Shown here piece after piece: positions 15,727-26,029 of a stretch of DNA of 26,395 nt (its first letter is position 1; the number at the start of each line of letters is the position of its first letter). Made by a program: the position numbers and the translations under genes. The DNA lies in contig JBNGIO010001451.1 in the NCBI GenBank assembly GCA_049999805.1, positions 1 through 26,395 on the forward strand. Reading direction: 5' to 3'. The notes under the pieces are model-generated. The model was given only the letters and a program-made list of their open reading frames with translations, was not told where the DNA came from and did no database searches. The stretch is from Folioceros fuciformis (Eukaryota > Anthocerotophyta > Anthocerotopsida > Anthocerotales).

Positions 15727-16284
15727 TGTCACGGAGGACTGGAGATTGCCTCTGCAAGGTTCTGCTGAACAAAGACTTTGCCGAACATTGTATTCTGGTT
15801 TGCTTGCAGCCAGGGTGTACCATATTAATCACCATATCCAACTTCAGAAGGCCACCATTCTCACCTCACAGGAGAACGTCTGTTTGTGCTCCTTCTATGC
15901 AGTGATCTTCAATCACATTGTTAAATCTAGATCTGAAGAGAAAGGTACACGCTCTTCTCATCGGTTTTGTCATCAAATTGATAGACCCTTTAATTCCACA
16001 ACATACATCTCTTTCCGACTGTGGCTATTGCCGAGTCACCGAGATGCAAAAATTCTTTACAAATCTCCTATGCTGGCAGTGAAAGGGAATTCTAGACCTG
16101 ACCAGATTGATCGATATGTTTACACTTCAGGGAAGTCTGCACTTGGGGGTTCCAACAACAACCCTATTGGACCCACATGGACGAAATATGATATGTACAT
16201 ATGTTACACTTCATGAAAGGTGAGCTCCAACGTAGGAGCATAATAGACCTTCCTTCAAGTGCACGGAGTCATGTTGGGAATGCT
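15727..16284. other. convergent spacer between presenilin and lipase
   Basis: About 560 bp of noncoding sequence between two convergent stop codons (15726 and 16285). Short open frames on the plus strand lack any motif. It likely contains the two 3' UTRs. No repeat or RNA gene was recognised. Confidence 0.5.
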
Positions 16285-17241
16285 CTAAGCAGAGGAATGG
16301 AGCACAGAACTAACCTCTGAACATAGGCGCACTCCGAGGTATTCCAGATGGTCAGAGATGCTATTTCCAACCACCGACCTGCTACAAGTAGGGTCTTCCC
16401 CAGAGCTATCACAAACACGCTCGAACTCCATGTTCAATATCCCCAAGGAAATTCTGTATATCCACACCTCGGTTGCAAAGTGGTGATAAGTCTTCTGCGC
16501 CATAAGAGAATAGTAAGGAGGAAGATGGGGAACCAAGTCTTGAGCATGGGTCATTCGAATTGTGGCAGGCACCAACGCACTGTAATATGCGGCGAACACA
16601 GAATTCCCTATCCTGGGTTGCCCGAACGTGACGACCTGTATATCCCGTTGTCCGAAGTTTGCAGCCAAGTCGATGGCGATGAAGGAAGCTACAGCTCCCC
16701 CCATGGAATGCCCTGTGATCATGATGCTCAGATCCTTCCTCTTAAGCTGGATGTCGTGCACAGCTTCCAGAATGCTGGGTCTGAGAGTGGTGTTGTGGTA
16801 AGCGGAGTAGAATCCTTGATGAACCATGGCATCAGACACCCCAGGGTAATTCAGATCCAGTTGCTTGAAGAAGAGGTCTTCGGCCCAATTTTGAAGACTG
16901 CTCTCTTGGGTTCCTCTTACCGCAATCACAATCGCCTTCAGGTCTTCAGCCACCCCCACAAAAGCTTGAAGACAGTGCGCGGTATCAACAATCAGCTCCC
17001 TGATTCCAAATCCCTTCGTCAAACCCTTGCATCTCGAGCAACTCCAAGACAGCAACGACAACTGATCCTGTATGTACACAGCTGAGGCATATTCCGCGAG
17101 GTACAAAGCAAGAGTCCTGTTATATGCACAATTGATCGGCCTACTCAGCATCGGTACTCGCAAAACTGGTCTCCCGGCCACTGCTGCCACCAACAACAAA
17201 GCCCACAAGGCAATCCATCGCCACCTGCACAAGCCTCCCAT
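16285..17241 (-). CDS. secreted class 3 (fungal-type) triacylglycerol lipase-like protein
   Basis: A single exon encodes 318 aa from ATG at 17241. That Met was chosen because it opens a signal peptide (WIALWALLLVAAVAG); the open frame extends 43 codons upstream without family similarity. The alpha/beta hydrolase shows the lipase_3 signatures: VIAVRGTQE strand/loop, TGHSMGGAVASF with nucleophile Ser179, QDLVPHLPP with Asp235, and SDHLEYLGV with His298. The catalytic triad is therefore complete. Several Cys in the N-terminal part and near the C-terminus suggest disulphides in a secretory protein. Family members hydrolyse triacylglycerols or other acyl esters; the substrate here is unknown. No introns are seen, unlike most neighbours. 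Confidence 0.88.
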   Translation of the reverse strand: MGGLCRWRWIALWALLLVAAVAGRPVLRVPMLSRPINCAYNRTLALYLAEYASAVYIQDQLSLLSWSCSRCKGLTKGFGIRELIVDTAHCLQAFVGVAEDLKAIVIAVRGTQESSLQNWAEDLFFKQLDLNYPGVSDAMVHQGFYSAYHNTTLRPSILEAVHDIQLKRKDLSIMITGHSMGGAVASFIAIDLAANFGQRDIQVVTFGQPRIGNSVFAAYYSALVPATIRMTHAQDLVPHLPPYYSLMAQKTYHHFATEVWIYRISLGILNMEFERVCDSSGEDPTCSRSVVGNSISDHLEYLGVRLCSEVSSVLHSSA

Positions 17242-17898
17242 CCTACAAACTCGAAGCACACAACATCTGACAAGACTCCCCTCCCCGCTCTCCAAAAGCT
17301 GAGGAGCGAAGAAGCTCTCCCAGACGGAACCAGAGTACGACCAGGCTCTGCCGTCTCCTCCAATTGGCACACAACCGCACCCTCCACATCTGGAGCTGAT
17401 GTGAGTTGAACATGTCTTACGTATGTATGTAAAGCAATTCTTTTGGAAAAGTCGTGGTGCTGAGGTGGTAGCTTCTGATCAGATATGTGTAAGATGCGCC
17501 TGCATATGCTATAAAGGTCCGAGGACGAGCTGGCACCGTCTGGCGATGCTTCTGGAAGAAACGGTGAACCAGGAACGATGGGGAGAGGCGGTGGGTGGTT
17601 TGCTTCCCGTGTTTTTCGAGGCAGGGACAGGGTTGACAGCCCGGTGCAAGCATGGGGGAGACACTTCTCGGGTTTACGGGGGTTAGCGAGGCAATCCACG
17701 TCCGCAGTCCTGTCCGGTGAGTGTGTGACTCGATGGCGAAGCACAACCATTTTCGTTGTTGCTTTGTTTTGCAACTGAAGAACGAAGGGTGTGAGGTGCC
17801 AGCGGAGCCAAAGGGACGGGAGGCAGAAGTGTGGAGCGACCTCTCTCGTTGCCGGGGAATCGGCTGGAGCACGGAAAGCCTTTTCAGCGATTGGTGGC
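17242..17898. promoter_or_regulatory. divergent promoter region of lipase and PPR gene
   Basis: About 660 bp lies between the lipase start (17241, minus) and the proposed PPR start (17899, plus). A TATAAA at 17510-17515 on the plus strand lies in the middle, about 384 bp before the PPR ATG. It would imply a long 5' UTR if used. No coding sequence with recognisable motifs is seen, although open frames exist on both strands. Confidence 0.4.
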
Positions 17899-20380
17899 AT
17901 GGTGGGCGGGGAGCTGGCCAGATGGTGGCGGGTCATTTATCAGTGGCCACGTTGCAGGAAGAGCGTGGGTATTCTCACTGCGTGCACCGTGCAAGAAATC
18001 ACGACAGTGCCTTGCTCAAGCTTGAGGACGATGTCGGAGCTTGTTCAGCCAGGTCAGGGTGTTCGGCTTCTTTTTGGGTTGATTGTATACTGGATTGGAT
18101 TGTGTCGGATGTGACTACACTTGTCCCTTCTCAGGGTTTTCTGAATCTTGCAGGGTTGCAGGACCTGAATCTGGGACATGGTCAAGGTTCCTGGAGGAGG
18201 GGAAGCTCAGTGATGCTATTGAAGCGTTGGAGCTGATAGCTAGCGAAGGGTCTCATGTTTCACAGAACATGCTTTATCCAGTCATCCGCAGGTGCGTTGA
18301 AAGTAGAGATCTGGAGGTTGGAAGGCGTGTTTATGCTCTTAGTTCTAGAAGTTGCAATGAGTCAAACACGTTCTTTTGTAACCAGATCATCCGTATGTAT
18401 GCTGTTCATGGAAAGTTGGAGGAGGCAGCACAGGTGTTTAGGGATCTGGTTGCACCGGATGTCTTTTCCTGGAGTTCTATAATTGCGGCACATGCTGAAC
18501 GAGGGCAACCTGCGCAGGCCATAGAGCTGTATAAGGAGATGCGGACGTCTGGGGTGAAGCCGGACAACCATGTGTATGTAGCTGTCCTCAAAGCGTGTAA
18601 CCGTGCAGCAGATTTGACGTTTGGGAAGGAGGTGCATGAGGATGTTGTAATGGGCGAAGGCGTGACAAATCTGTTTGTTGGTAGCTCCCTCATTGACATG
18701 TATGCGACATGCGGGAATGTGGAGGATGCGCGGATGGTGTTTGATTCTCTGCCGAGTAAGAACATTGTGACATGGAATGCCATTGTCAGTGCGTACGCGA
18801 GAAGGGGCGATTTAGAGGAAGCTCGGCAATTGTTTGACCGAATGCCCTCAAGGAATTCTGTGTCATGGACTGCTATGTTATCAGGATATGCTCAACATGG
18901 GGCCGGTCAAGAAGCTCTCACCCTTTATGCAAGTATGCAGAAGGAGGGAGGCGTTGCAGGCGGTCGTGTCATGCTCCTCTCCCTGCTAAAAGCATGTGCC
19001 AGTGCCAGAGAATTGCAGCAAGGAAAGCAGCTCCACACAGAAATTCGGGAAAGACGGCTAGAATCGGATGTGGTCATTGGCAGCAGCTTGGTGGACATGT
19101 ATGCAAAATGTGGAAGCTTAGAGGATGCTCGCAGGATTTTTGATAGATTGTCCAGACGGGATGTGGTAACTTGGACTGCCATGATTGCTGGCTATGTAGA
19201 GCAGGGGCTTGGACAAGAAGCTCTTGCGCTCTACAGTAGTATGCAAAAGGAAGCCATGGCTCGAGCTGACAACGTCACATTTGTCTTGCTCCTGAAGGCA
19301 TGTGCTAGTGTAGGAGCTCTGGTCCAAGGAAAGCAGCTCCATTCCCAAATCAAAAATAGAGGACTCGAAATGGACGTGAACATCGGCAACAGCTTGGTGG
19401 ATATGTATGCAAAATGCGGCAGATTACTGGATGCCTGTAACACCTTCAGTCGACTTCCAGCACCAGATGTCGTGACTTGGAATGCTCTTATCAATGGCTA
19501 TGCGCAACATAACGACTGCCAACGAGCTCTGCAGTGCTTCCGGGAGATGCAGCTGCGTGGAGTTGAGCCTGATGAAGCAACTTTCTCGTGCCTTCTTGTA
19601 GCGTGCAGCCATGCGGGCCTGGTGCAAGAAGGTGAGAAGTGTTTCAAGATGATGGAACACCATTGCATTGTGCCAACTCTCCAACATTACACCTGCATGG
19701 TGGATCTTCTTGCTCGATCTGGCCACCTCGTGGATGCCGAAAATCTGGTGCTGTCCATGCCCTATGAGAGTGATGCTGTAACGTGGGTATCGTTGCTGAG
19801 TGCTTGCAAAACTTATGCTGATGCGGAGCGTGGTGAGCGATGCTTCGAGCAACTCATCAAACTGGAGCCTGGAAACGGAACGGGGTATGTGCTTATGGCA
19901 AGTATCTATGCGAAAGCAAGTATGTGGAATGGTGTACACAGGGTAGAGAAATTGAGGAAGTCTGCAGGCGCGTTTAGGAAGCCTGCCAAGGCTTGGATCG
20001 AGGTAAAGAGCGAAGTGCATACTTTCACCGTGGGGGATGACAGACAAGATATTTCCTCAAAAGTCAAGAGTGTGAATTTGCGACTGAAAGAGGAAGGGGG
20101 GCACGTTCCACATACAGATTTAGTGCTGAAGCCAATTTCTGAAGTAGAAAAAGAGGATGCTCTATGCGGCCATGCTGAGAAACTTGCTTTGGCCTTCGGC
20201 CTCCTGAACACTCCAGATGGCACACCTTTGCTAGTCACGAAAAATTTGCGAATGTGCGAAGACTGTCACAGTGGCACCAAAATTATGTCCAAACTCGAAA
20301 AACGGCAAATTATAGTTCGAGATGTGCACAGCGTTCACCAATTTGTGGACGGGGTTTGCTCCTGTGAGCATCGCTGGTGA
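17899..20380 (+). CDS. PLS-class pentatricopeptide repeat protein with DYW deaminase domain
   Basis: The long frame 18083-20380 has no upstream ATG and a TGA directly before it, so a 5' exon is needed. The best model is 17899-18052 joined to 18135-20380 (phase 1, 82-bp intron), 799 aa with a basic, Trp/Arg-rich N-terminus suited to organelle targeting. About 15 P, L and S repeats follow from residue 80 or so (for example NSLVDMYAKCG, DVVTWNALINGYAQ), then E1/E2/E+ and a DYW domain. The cytidine deaminase-like zinc site is intact: H731-A-E733 and C759-x2-C762-H763, plus CSC at 793-795. Such proteins bind organellar RNA one base per repeat and edit C to U. Oddities: the last three residues are HRW instead of DYW, and the PG-box region lacks the usual HP. 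The exon 1 choice is moderate confidence; the rest is firm. Confidence 0.9.
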
Positions 20381-20470
20381 CAGGTACTCGTCTAGTATCT
20401 ATCTCGCAGAGTGACACTGGCTTCTGTTCAACTTGTCCAGAGCTGGAATGGTGTCGGCATATTTCTTGCA
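20381..20470. other. 90-bp convergent gap between PPR and L2HGDH stop codons
   Basis: The two stop codons are only 90 bp apart, so the 3' UTRs of the two transcripts must overlap or be extremely short. No separate terminator-like element is visible. Confidence 0.6.
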
Positions 20471-22402
20471 TCAGGTTGCAAAGCTGCTATGCGCCTTCCA
20501 GTTGAAATCACTTGCAGCACGGTTTACCACGGCCGTAGCAATTGCCAAGGAGGCTGTGCAGCCTGGCGAGGGAGCGTTCCTCACATTCAGCACATTTCCA
20601 GACTTGCCGTTCTCGAAAATGAAGTCGCCAACAATCTTCCCTGTGCTATCTATTGCGACAGCATGCACACCAGCCCACCCAGTGGTTGTGTGTTCGACTC
20701 TCAACGATGGACAGTACCTGCGAAAAGAGCTCTAAGAGGTAAGCATAGGAGATGCCACCTGCGGCAAAGACGATGACAGGACAATAGAGTGCAGTCTAAA
20801 CGTACCTCTGTGCTTCCCCCGCAAAGGCTCGTGCACTCAGGTCCCGCCAGATCTCCTGAAGGACAATTCCAGGATTCTTTAATACTAGCTTCCAAAGACC
20901 TCCGTTGATCGCAAATCGAGCAGCATCTTTAATATTTATGTCCCAAAACTTGTAACCTTCTTTAGACAGGGCAAGGGCAGCGTTTGGTCCTATCAAAACC
21001 CTGCCATCGACTCGCGGAGTCAGATGTACCCCTACCATTGGGAACCTGCAGGCCATGGATCACCTTGTGTTAGCGCAGTTTTGGTGAGAGATCCTTCCTC
21101 AGAACAGGGACCACTTTGTTTTCGGCACACTCCACTTCCTCAAAAAGCACAGAAGAATTTCCCATTGAAGATGCTTACGGCGGTACTTACTTTGGATCAG
21201 GCACAGGGTAGATATTACGGGTGATGATATTTCGAAATTCAGGCTTCAATTCGTAGTACGTCCCACGAAAGGGAAGGACCAAAGGACCCTTGGCTCCCCC
21301 AGCCATGCGGCCAACATGGTCACCATACAGACCCCCGCAAGTGATTAACCATCTTGCCTTCACTTTCTTTCCACTCTTATTGTGAAGCTCCACTCCTCTA
21401 TTTTCATCCGCATCAATAGCCACTACCTCGAATCTGTAACGCGTAGCAGAAACACATGTTGAGGTTATTCTCCTGCAAGCTATCCTGAGCTCTGAACTAG
21501 GTGCATCAACCACTTCGGCGAAAACCACTGACATGGAAACATACCCCTGGCGAATTGTTCCACGCCCCGTTGCCAAAACGTCCTCAGCATAGGCAAGTCC
21601 TACAGAGGGATAGTCCACGATTCCTGTGTTCGGAGAGTGAAGAGCCTGTAAAGCCCTAACATTGGGCTCCAGATCTTGAATCTGCTTTGAGTTCAGCAGC
21701 TCCAGTCCTTCAACTTTGTTGGTAGTCGCCCGTTCGTAAAGTTCATGAAGGATAGGCAACTCCTCCTCTCTGGTGGCCACAATAAGCTTTCCAACTCGCT
21801 TGTGAGGAAGATTCTTCCTTTCACAATACTCGTACAGCCGGCGTGCACCGTCGACACACAAGGTGGCCATATCACTCCCAGGCGTGTAGTAAATCCCTGC
21901 GTGGATCACTCCACTGGACCCAACGATCTACAGGTGTGAGCTTCTCATCTTGCACAACAGGTCTACCAATTTGACATCCGGCTAACAAGCGCACCGAACA
22001 AAACAGAACAGGTCCACCAATTCGAGACGCGATCAACAACAGCTATTGAACAAACCTGTTGTGCGACGTCTGATGAGGAACCAAACGGTCCTCCTTCTCA
22101 ACCACAACAACACTGGCCCGCGGGAATTTGAGGACAATCTCGCGAGCTGTTGCCAAACCTACAATTCCAGCTCCCACGATCGCAACATCTGCATCCACCC
22201 CTTCTTTGCTGCCTCCATCTTCGGAACTGCTGCTCCACCTGCGGCCCTCATGTTCCAAAGGATGCAGCAGCTGCTGGTGCTGCAAATCGTACAAAATTGT
22301 CTGATTTTGCCTCGATCTGAAACCGTGATTGTAAGCTGAACCAATAATTCTCTGAGCTCTTCCCAAAGCTCCAGCTCCTGCCATTACGCTCGTGGATCGC
22401 AT
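20471..22402 (-). CDS. L2HGDH: L-2-hydroxyglutarate dehydrogenase, mitochondrial FAD enzyme
   Basis: Five exons: 22402-22056, 21913-21545, 21433-21191, 21045-20806, 20717-20471. They join in phase to 481 aa. It belongs to the FAD-dependent oxidoreductases (DAO fold) that oxidise L-2-hydroxyglutarate to 2-oxoglutarate in mitochondria, a metabolite-repair reaction. Visible signatures are the dinucleotide motif VAIVGAGIVGLATA (GxGxxG at 77-82), HQTSHNSGVIHAGIYY, KRVGKLIVAT, NTGIVDYPSVGLAYAED, NIYPVPDPKFPMVGVHLTP, GPNAALALSKEGY and VRNAPSPG. The first about 65 residues are Ser/Arg/Gln-rich and fit a mitochondrial presequence. The ATG at 22402 is the first Met. Intron 2 (21434-21544) is 111 nt and open in frame, so its retention would only insert 37 residues. 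The segment TTTGWAGVHA near the C-terminus looks divergent from animal L2HGDH, as judged from memory. Confidence 0.93.
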
Positions 22403-22912
22403 CCGCAATGTCTACTCACCTTACGACAACCCGGGATCCGGTTTCACAAGGAGTCCATTTGCAAACAACAGCAACCCCACCCACAGCCGGGAGTGACAAA
22501 ACAAGTGTCAACTGTCCATGCCCGTCAGCGGAATGTGCAGAGCGTCATCACACGCACGTGGCGAACAAGCATCATATTATGTAGAACTAAGCGAACATAG
22601 TTAATCCTAACTTACGGAAGTTCCTTCGGACCGAAAGCGAATTGATTCACGTTCCTTCTCATTTTCCAGTTCATACGTTAACATTGGAGAAAACAGAAGG
22701 GAAATATCCATCTTCTCCATCCGAGGGAAATGTAATCCATAGTCACGAGGGTGCCTACCTTTAGAGTTGCTTATACCGTCTTCTTTGCAAATGATGTCAT
22801 CTCATAAGCTATATATATATGCAACTACCTTAGCAAGGTCATCAACACCCGCTATAGAAAACACAATACAAGACAAAGGACGGCCAACTCAAGCCTTCTT
22901 TTTATCATACAC
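22403..22912. other. noncoding 5' flank of L2HGDH
   Basis: No gene is supported. The left part should contain the L2HGDH promoter. From about 22780 the sequence becomes AT-rich (TATATATAT near 22810) and leads into the repeat-bearing stretch. Confidence 0.5.
22555..22562 (+). promoter_or_regulatory. G-box/ABRE-like CACGTGGC upstream of L2HGDH
   Basis: CACGTGGC, the plant G-box core with ABRE-like extension, lies about 153 bp upstream of the L2HGDH start codon. bZIP and bHLH factors bind such elements in plants. Occurrence by chance is possible. Confidence 0.3.
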
Positions 22913-22968
22913 CTTGGCACATTTCTCAAAATTGGTATGCCTTGGCACAATCCTCCAAATTGGGAAAG
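22913..22968 (+). repeat. short imperfect tandem duplication (CCTTGGCACA..CAAATTGG)
   Basis: Two adjacent units of about 28 bp both read CCTTGGCACA, a short variable part, then AAATTGG. They lie just before a larger tandem pair and probably share its origin. Confidence 0.5.
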
Positions 22969-22980
22969 TTATCACTAGAG

Positions 22981-23145
22981 CCAAATCCTCCTCAAGAGCC
23001 GGATTCACAAACTTTTGTATAAAGATCAGAGGCTCATTATGACCCCCAACACCTAGAGAGAACCAAATCCTCCTCAAGAGCCACATTCACAAACTATTAT
23101 ATAAAGATTAGAGGCCTCATTAAGATCCCCAACACCTAAAGACCT
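22981..23145 (+). repeat. tandem duplication of an 82-bp unit
   Basis: Copies at about 22981-23062 and 23063-23145 both begin CCAAATCCTCCTCAAGAGCC. They continue through ATTCACAAACT and AAAGAT.AGAGGC, and close with CCCCAACACCTA. They differ by roughly ten substitutions and small indels. No coding capacity or known element is recognised; it may be part of a degenerate transposon. Confidence 0.75.
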
Positions 23146-23640
23146 TGTGAGACAGCACCAAATCAAAAGCCTCACCTTTGGGGGATACCAATTGAAGTCC
23201 AAATTTAAAGGAGCTTGATAACATAGCGTTGTCGCCGCTTAGGGAAACTCATATTTGGAACCATCATTTTACGTTGGTTGGTTGCTTCTTTGTAGTCTAA
23301 TGTCAAGCCAAAAATAACCATTGGAGGATTACTCCGATGGCCCGCCGGACTTGTCTTCGGAGTTCGAAGAGAAAACTTGGCTTTCTAGTAAATGGTTATT
23401 TTGAAGAACCCGGGTTCATTGGAATAGAAGACATGCCAAACTCCAGGCTATTAACTGGACAAATGGACTGACAATAAGGACGATCCGTTCAAGTTCCAAT
23501 ACCTTGCCATCATGTAGAAAGCAGGGCGTAACTGTTCCGGACAGTTGCAGACGTACTAGCGATGGCGGGCGTAAGGTTTTACGCCAGCGTATGCTAGCCA
23601 ATATGCCCCACTCTCTTCCCTCTCCCACCTAACACCCTAC
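23146..23640. other. noncoding spacer in repeat-rich region
   Basis: No gene, RNA or repeat with clear boundaries was seen. The composition is mixed with short direct repeats of CTTCGGAGTTCG type near 23355-23370. Confidence 0.4.
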
Positions 23641-23678
23641 CTAGGCATCATTTCGGTCTCTTCGTTTCGCTCCGTCCT

Positions 23679-23758
23679 CCTTCTGCTCCAGTCCACCTTC
23701 CCACGCCTTCCCCATTTTCCTTTTGCTCCAGTCCACCTTCCCACGCCTTCCCCATTTT
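23679..23758 (+). repeat. tandem duplication of a 40-bp pyrimidine-rich unit
   Basis: Two nearly identical 40-bp units (period exactly 40; CCTTCTGCTCCAG.. and CCTTTTGCTCCAG..) differ at one visible base in the first half. They sit within a strongly pyrimidine-rich plus strand (about 23600-23830) directly upstream of the decayed coiled-coil ORF. Confidence 0.8.
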
Positions 23759-23859
23759 TTTCCCGCTTTCAGTTTCACCCCCCATTTTCTCTTGGAACTC
23801 GGTGCAGCACTGCTCTCCGCTTCCTTTTTACACTCTCCAGCTTGCATGATTCCTTCGCC

Positions 23860-25960
23860 ATGTCTCTAGGACAGTTCCTCGAAATCAGTAGCACTTGGAG
23901 GCTCAGCGTGGAGCAGATTCAAACACACTCCTACCCAAACTTTGTACCTTGGATAGTAGCAGCAGGGGACCTCATGGAGCAATAAGAATTGGGTATCTTC
24001 CAATTCCTGTGGGGCATCAACTCCCTAGCCACCGTCCGAGAACTAGCTCGGACTATGCTACAGTGCGCTCGCGGCAAGCCTGCCTCCTCCAAGGTCTGGG
24101 ACAATCCCACGCTGTGGACTGTCCAGATGATGCGCGAGGAAGAGGTGTATTGACGACCATCGGAGGAGCGTGGCAGGCTTCACCTTTACTTGCAGCACAA
24201 CAAGGATTTGGTCAAGGAAGCAACGGCAACACTTTTGGAAGTGGACTCCACCAAAACTACCAACGGATGGTTAATCTATGACCTCACGAACCCTCGGATC
24301 AAGGTAGTGGCTCGTATGATTGTCAACTAGTTGTTGATGACAAAGACGGACCACATGGCGGACTGAGTACTCTTACTCCTTTACGGGTTGGCACAGGGCA
24401 CCCCAGTCCATTGAAGGAAGGTGGTAGCACATTGGATTCAATCCAATGTTAGAAAACTGAGGCAAGAGAAGCCACTTACTTTGGGCCTTTCACCTTTCCT
24501 TTTCCATATATGGGACCACTACAAGGCGCTGACAAATTTGAAGAAAGCCTCTCTTGTTCGGTTGCTTCCTGCCTCAGCCCTTTCCTCCGTTGCTCCTCCA
24601 CCGACCCCTAGGAAGAAGACCTTGGCGCTGACAACCCAACCCAAGGCCATCCCTACCACTCCGATGCCGCTACCAGTTTTGGATCCCTCCAAAGATAGCC
24701 ATGGAGCAGCCCATCATCGCCCTCCATGGGCTTCGCTCACAACTCCTTGACTAGACAACCTATGAAGCGGAAGGCGGAAGCACCATTGGCCTTGGCGCCT
24801 CCGCCTAAACGGCGGAACATCCGCGCCATGTCCACGGCGGGTAGGCGGATCCCGTTACGGAGTGCTCTGCCACCTACTAGTCTAGAGCCAGAAGACTTCT
24901 TGAATCCGGTACTCAGAATAGGAGGAGCATTCCAGGACTAGGGAGGAGGCGGACCGGATGGAGCTGGTTCGATTGGCTGCGCAACTAAACTACAATGAGC
25001 GGCACTGGATCAAACCGTCCGGGGTTAAACGTCCACCTTCACCCCACGAAAGGAAGAAGGGGCGAGGACTCTGCTCCCCGAGCCCGCCACCCATCGGAGT
25101 GATACCTCCTCTGGTTCCCAAATTGGCACCCAACCTGGCTCAGGAGGAGGTTGACTGACGCAGGACCTTGCCCCGATCCATAGTCCTGGAGGATTTTATG
25201 AACGGGGGAATTACAGACCCAGAAGCCATGAGAAGAGCTATTTGGACATCTTTCAGGAGAGCACATATACCTCCCAAATACAGCTTTTATATCGGAGCCA
25301 CTATGCAAGGAGCCACACAGGCAACACAGGAATAGTCACCAGCGTGGCTTAAGGACTGGTGTGGTCCTTCAGGCAAGTCGCAGCATGGGAGGGCAAGAAT
25401 ATCGCCCGCCAAAGAAGGAACATAGAGTTAGCCACTTTAAAGGAAAGGGCTACCGGCTACACCATCAAGCTGCAGGAGGAGTCCACTAAATACTAGGAAG
25501 AGCGGGACAAGTGCCAACATGAGTTGGAAGAGTTGAAGTCCCAAGTGGTTGGACGAACTACGGACTTGGAGAAACAACTTAGTGTGGCACAGGGGCAGAT
25601 TGAGAGGTCCCATGCTGCCATGGAGGCTATCCATGCGAAGGAGAGGCAAGTGTGGAAAAAGCGGGACACATACTCCTAAGAAACCTGTAGGCAGCACACA
25701 GTGGACCGGGATCGCTACCGGAAGGAGCAAAACTGGGCCCTCAAGGTAGAGAAAGAAGCCTCTCGGAAGCTAACCGACGTGGTTTGGCAGGTCAAGGAGA
25801 TGCAAGGCAAGCTACGGATCGTGCACGTTGAGGAGAAGGCGGCACAGTAGAAGGTCCAGACCTTGAAGGCTGAGCTCACAAGGACTTGTCATGCTGTTGC
25901 TGTATGGGAAACAGAGCACCTAAGACTCTATGACTGGATACTGACTAGAGCATCCTGGGC
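23860..25960 (+). pseudogene. decayed ORF of a repeat-derived protein with C-terminal coiled coil
   Basis: From an ATG at 23860 a protein-like reading runs for about 2 kb, interrupted by many stops (TAA 23983, TGA 24151, TAG 24328, TGA 24364, TGA 24412 and later ones). At least three frame changes occur, near 24730, 24945 and 25360. The N-terminal part is hydrophobic/aromatic (QFLEISSTW, NPTLWTVQMMREEE). The middle is Pro-rich and basic (KRKAEAPLALAPPPKRR, then SPSPPPIGVIPPLVPK). The C-terminal third is a long charged heptad-rich helix (ELEELKSQ.., LEKQLSVAQGQIE). This architecture suits the gag-like or plant-mobile-domain proteins of plant transposable elements, but no zinc knuckle or enzymatic motif was found, so the family is unassigned. 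It is clearly non-functional as a single protein. Confidence 0.6.
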
Positions 25961-26029
25961 ATAAGCCCTGAATGCTGAAATGACTAGATACTGACTGGAG
26001 CATCTCGGGCATAAGCCCTGATGCTGAAG
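25931..26029 (+). repeat. tandem duplication of a 50-bp unit
   Basis: Two units, 25931-25980 and 25981-26029, both read TGACT.GATACTGACT.GAG, then CATC..GGGCATAAGCCCTG and ATGCTGAA. The inner GGGC..GCCC forms a short hairpin in each. They lie immediately after the coiled-coil pseudogene. Confidence 0.75.

Noticed and set aside
16348-17085. 245-residue plus-strand open frame opposite the lipase
   Set aside because: It lies fully antisense to the lipase CDS, whose catalytic motifs are clear; no independent domain.
17145-17936. 263-residue minus-strand open frame upstream of the lipase
   Set aside because: It is out of frame with the lipase, Pro/His-rich, without motifs, and spans the divergent promoter. 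Regarded as chance or 5' UTR.
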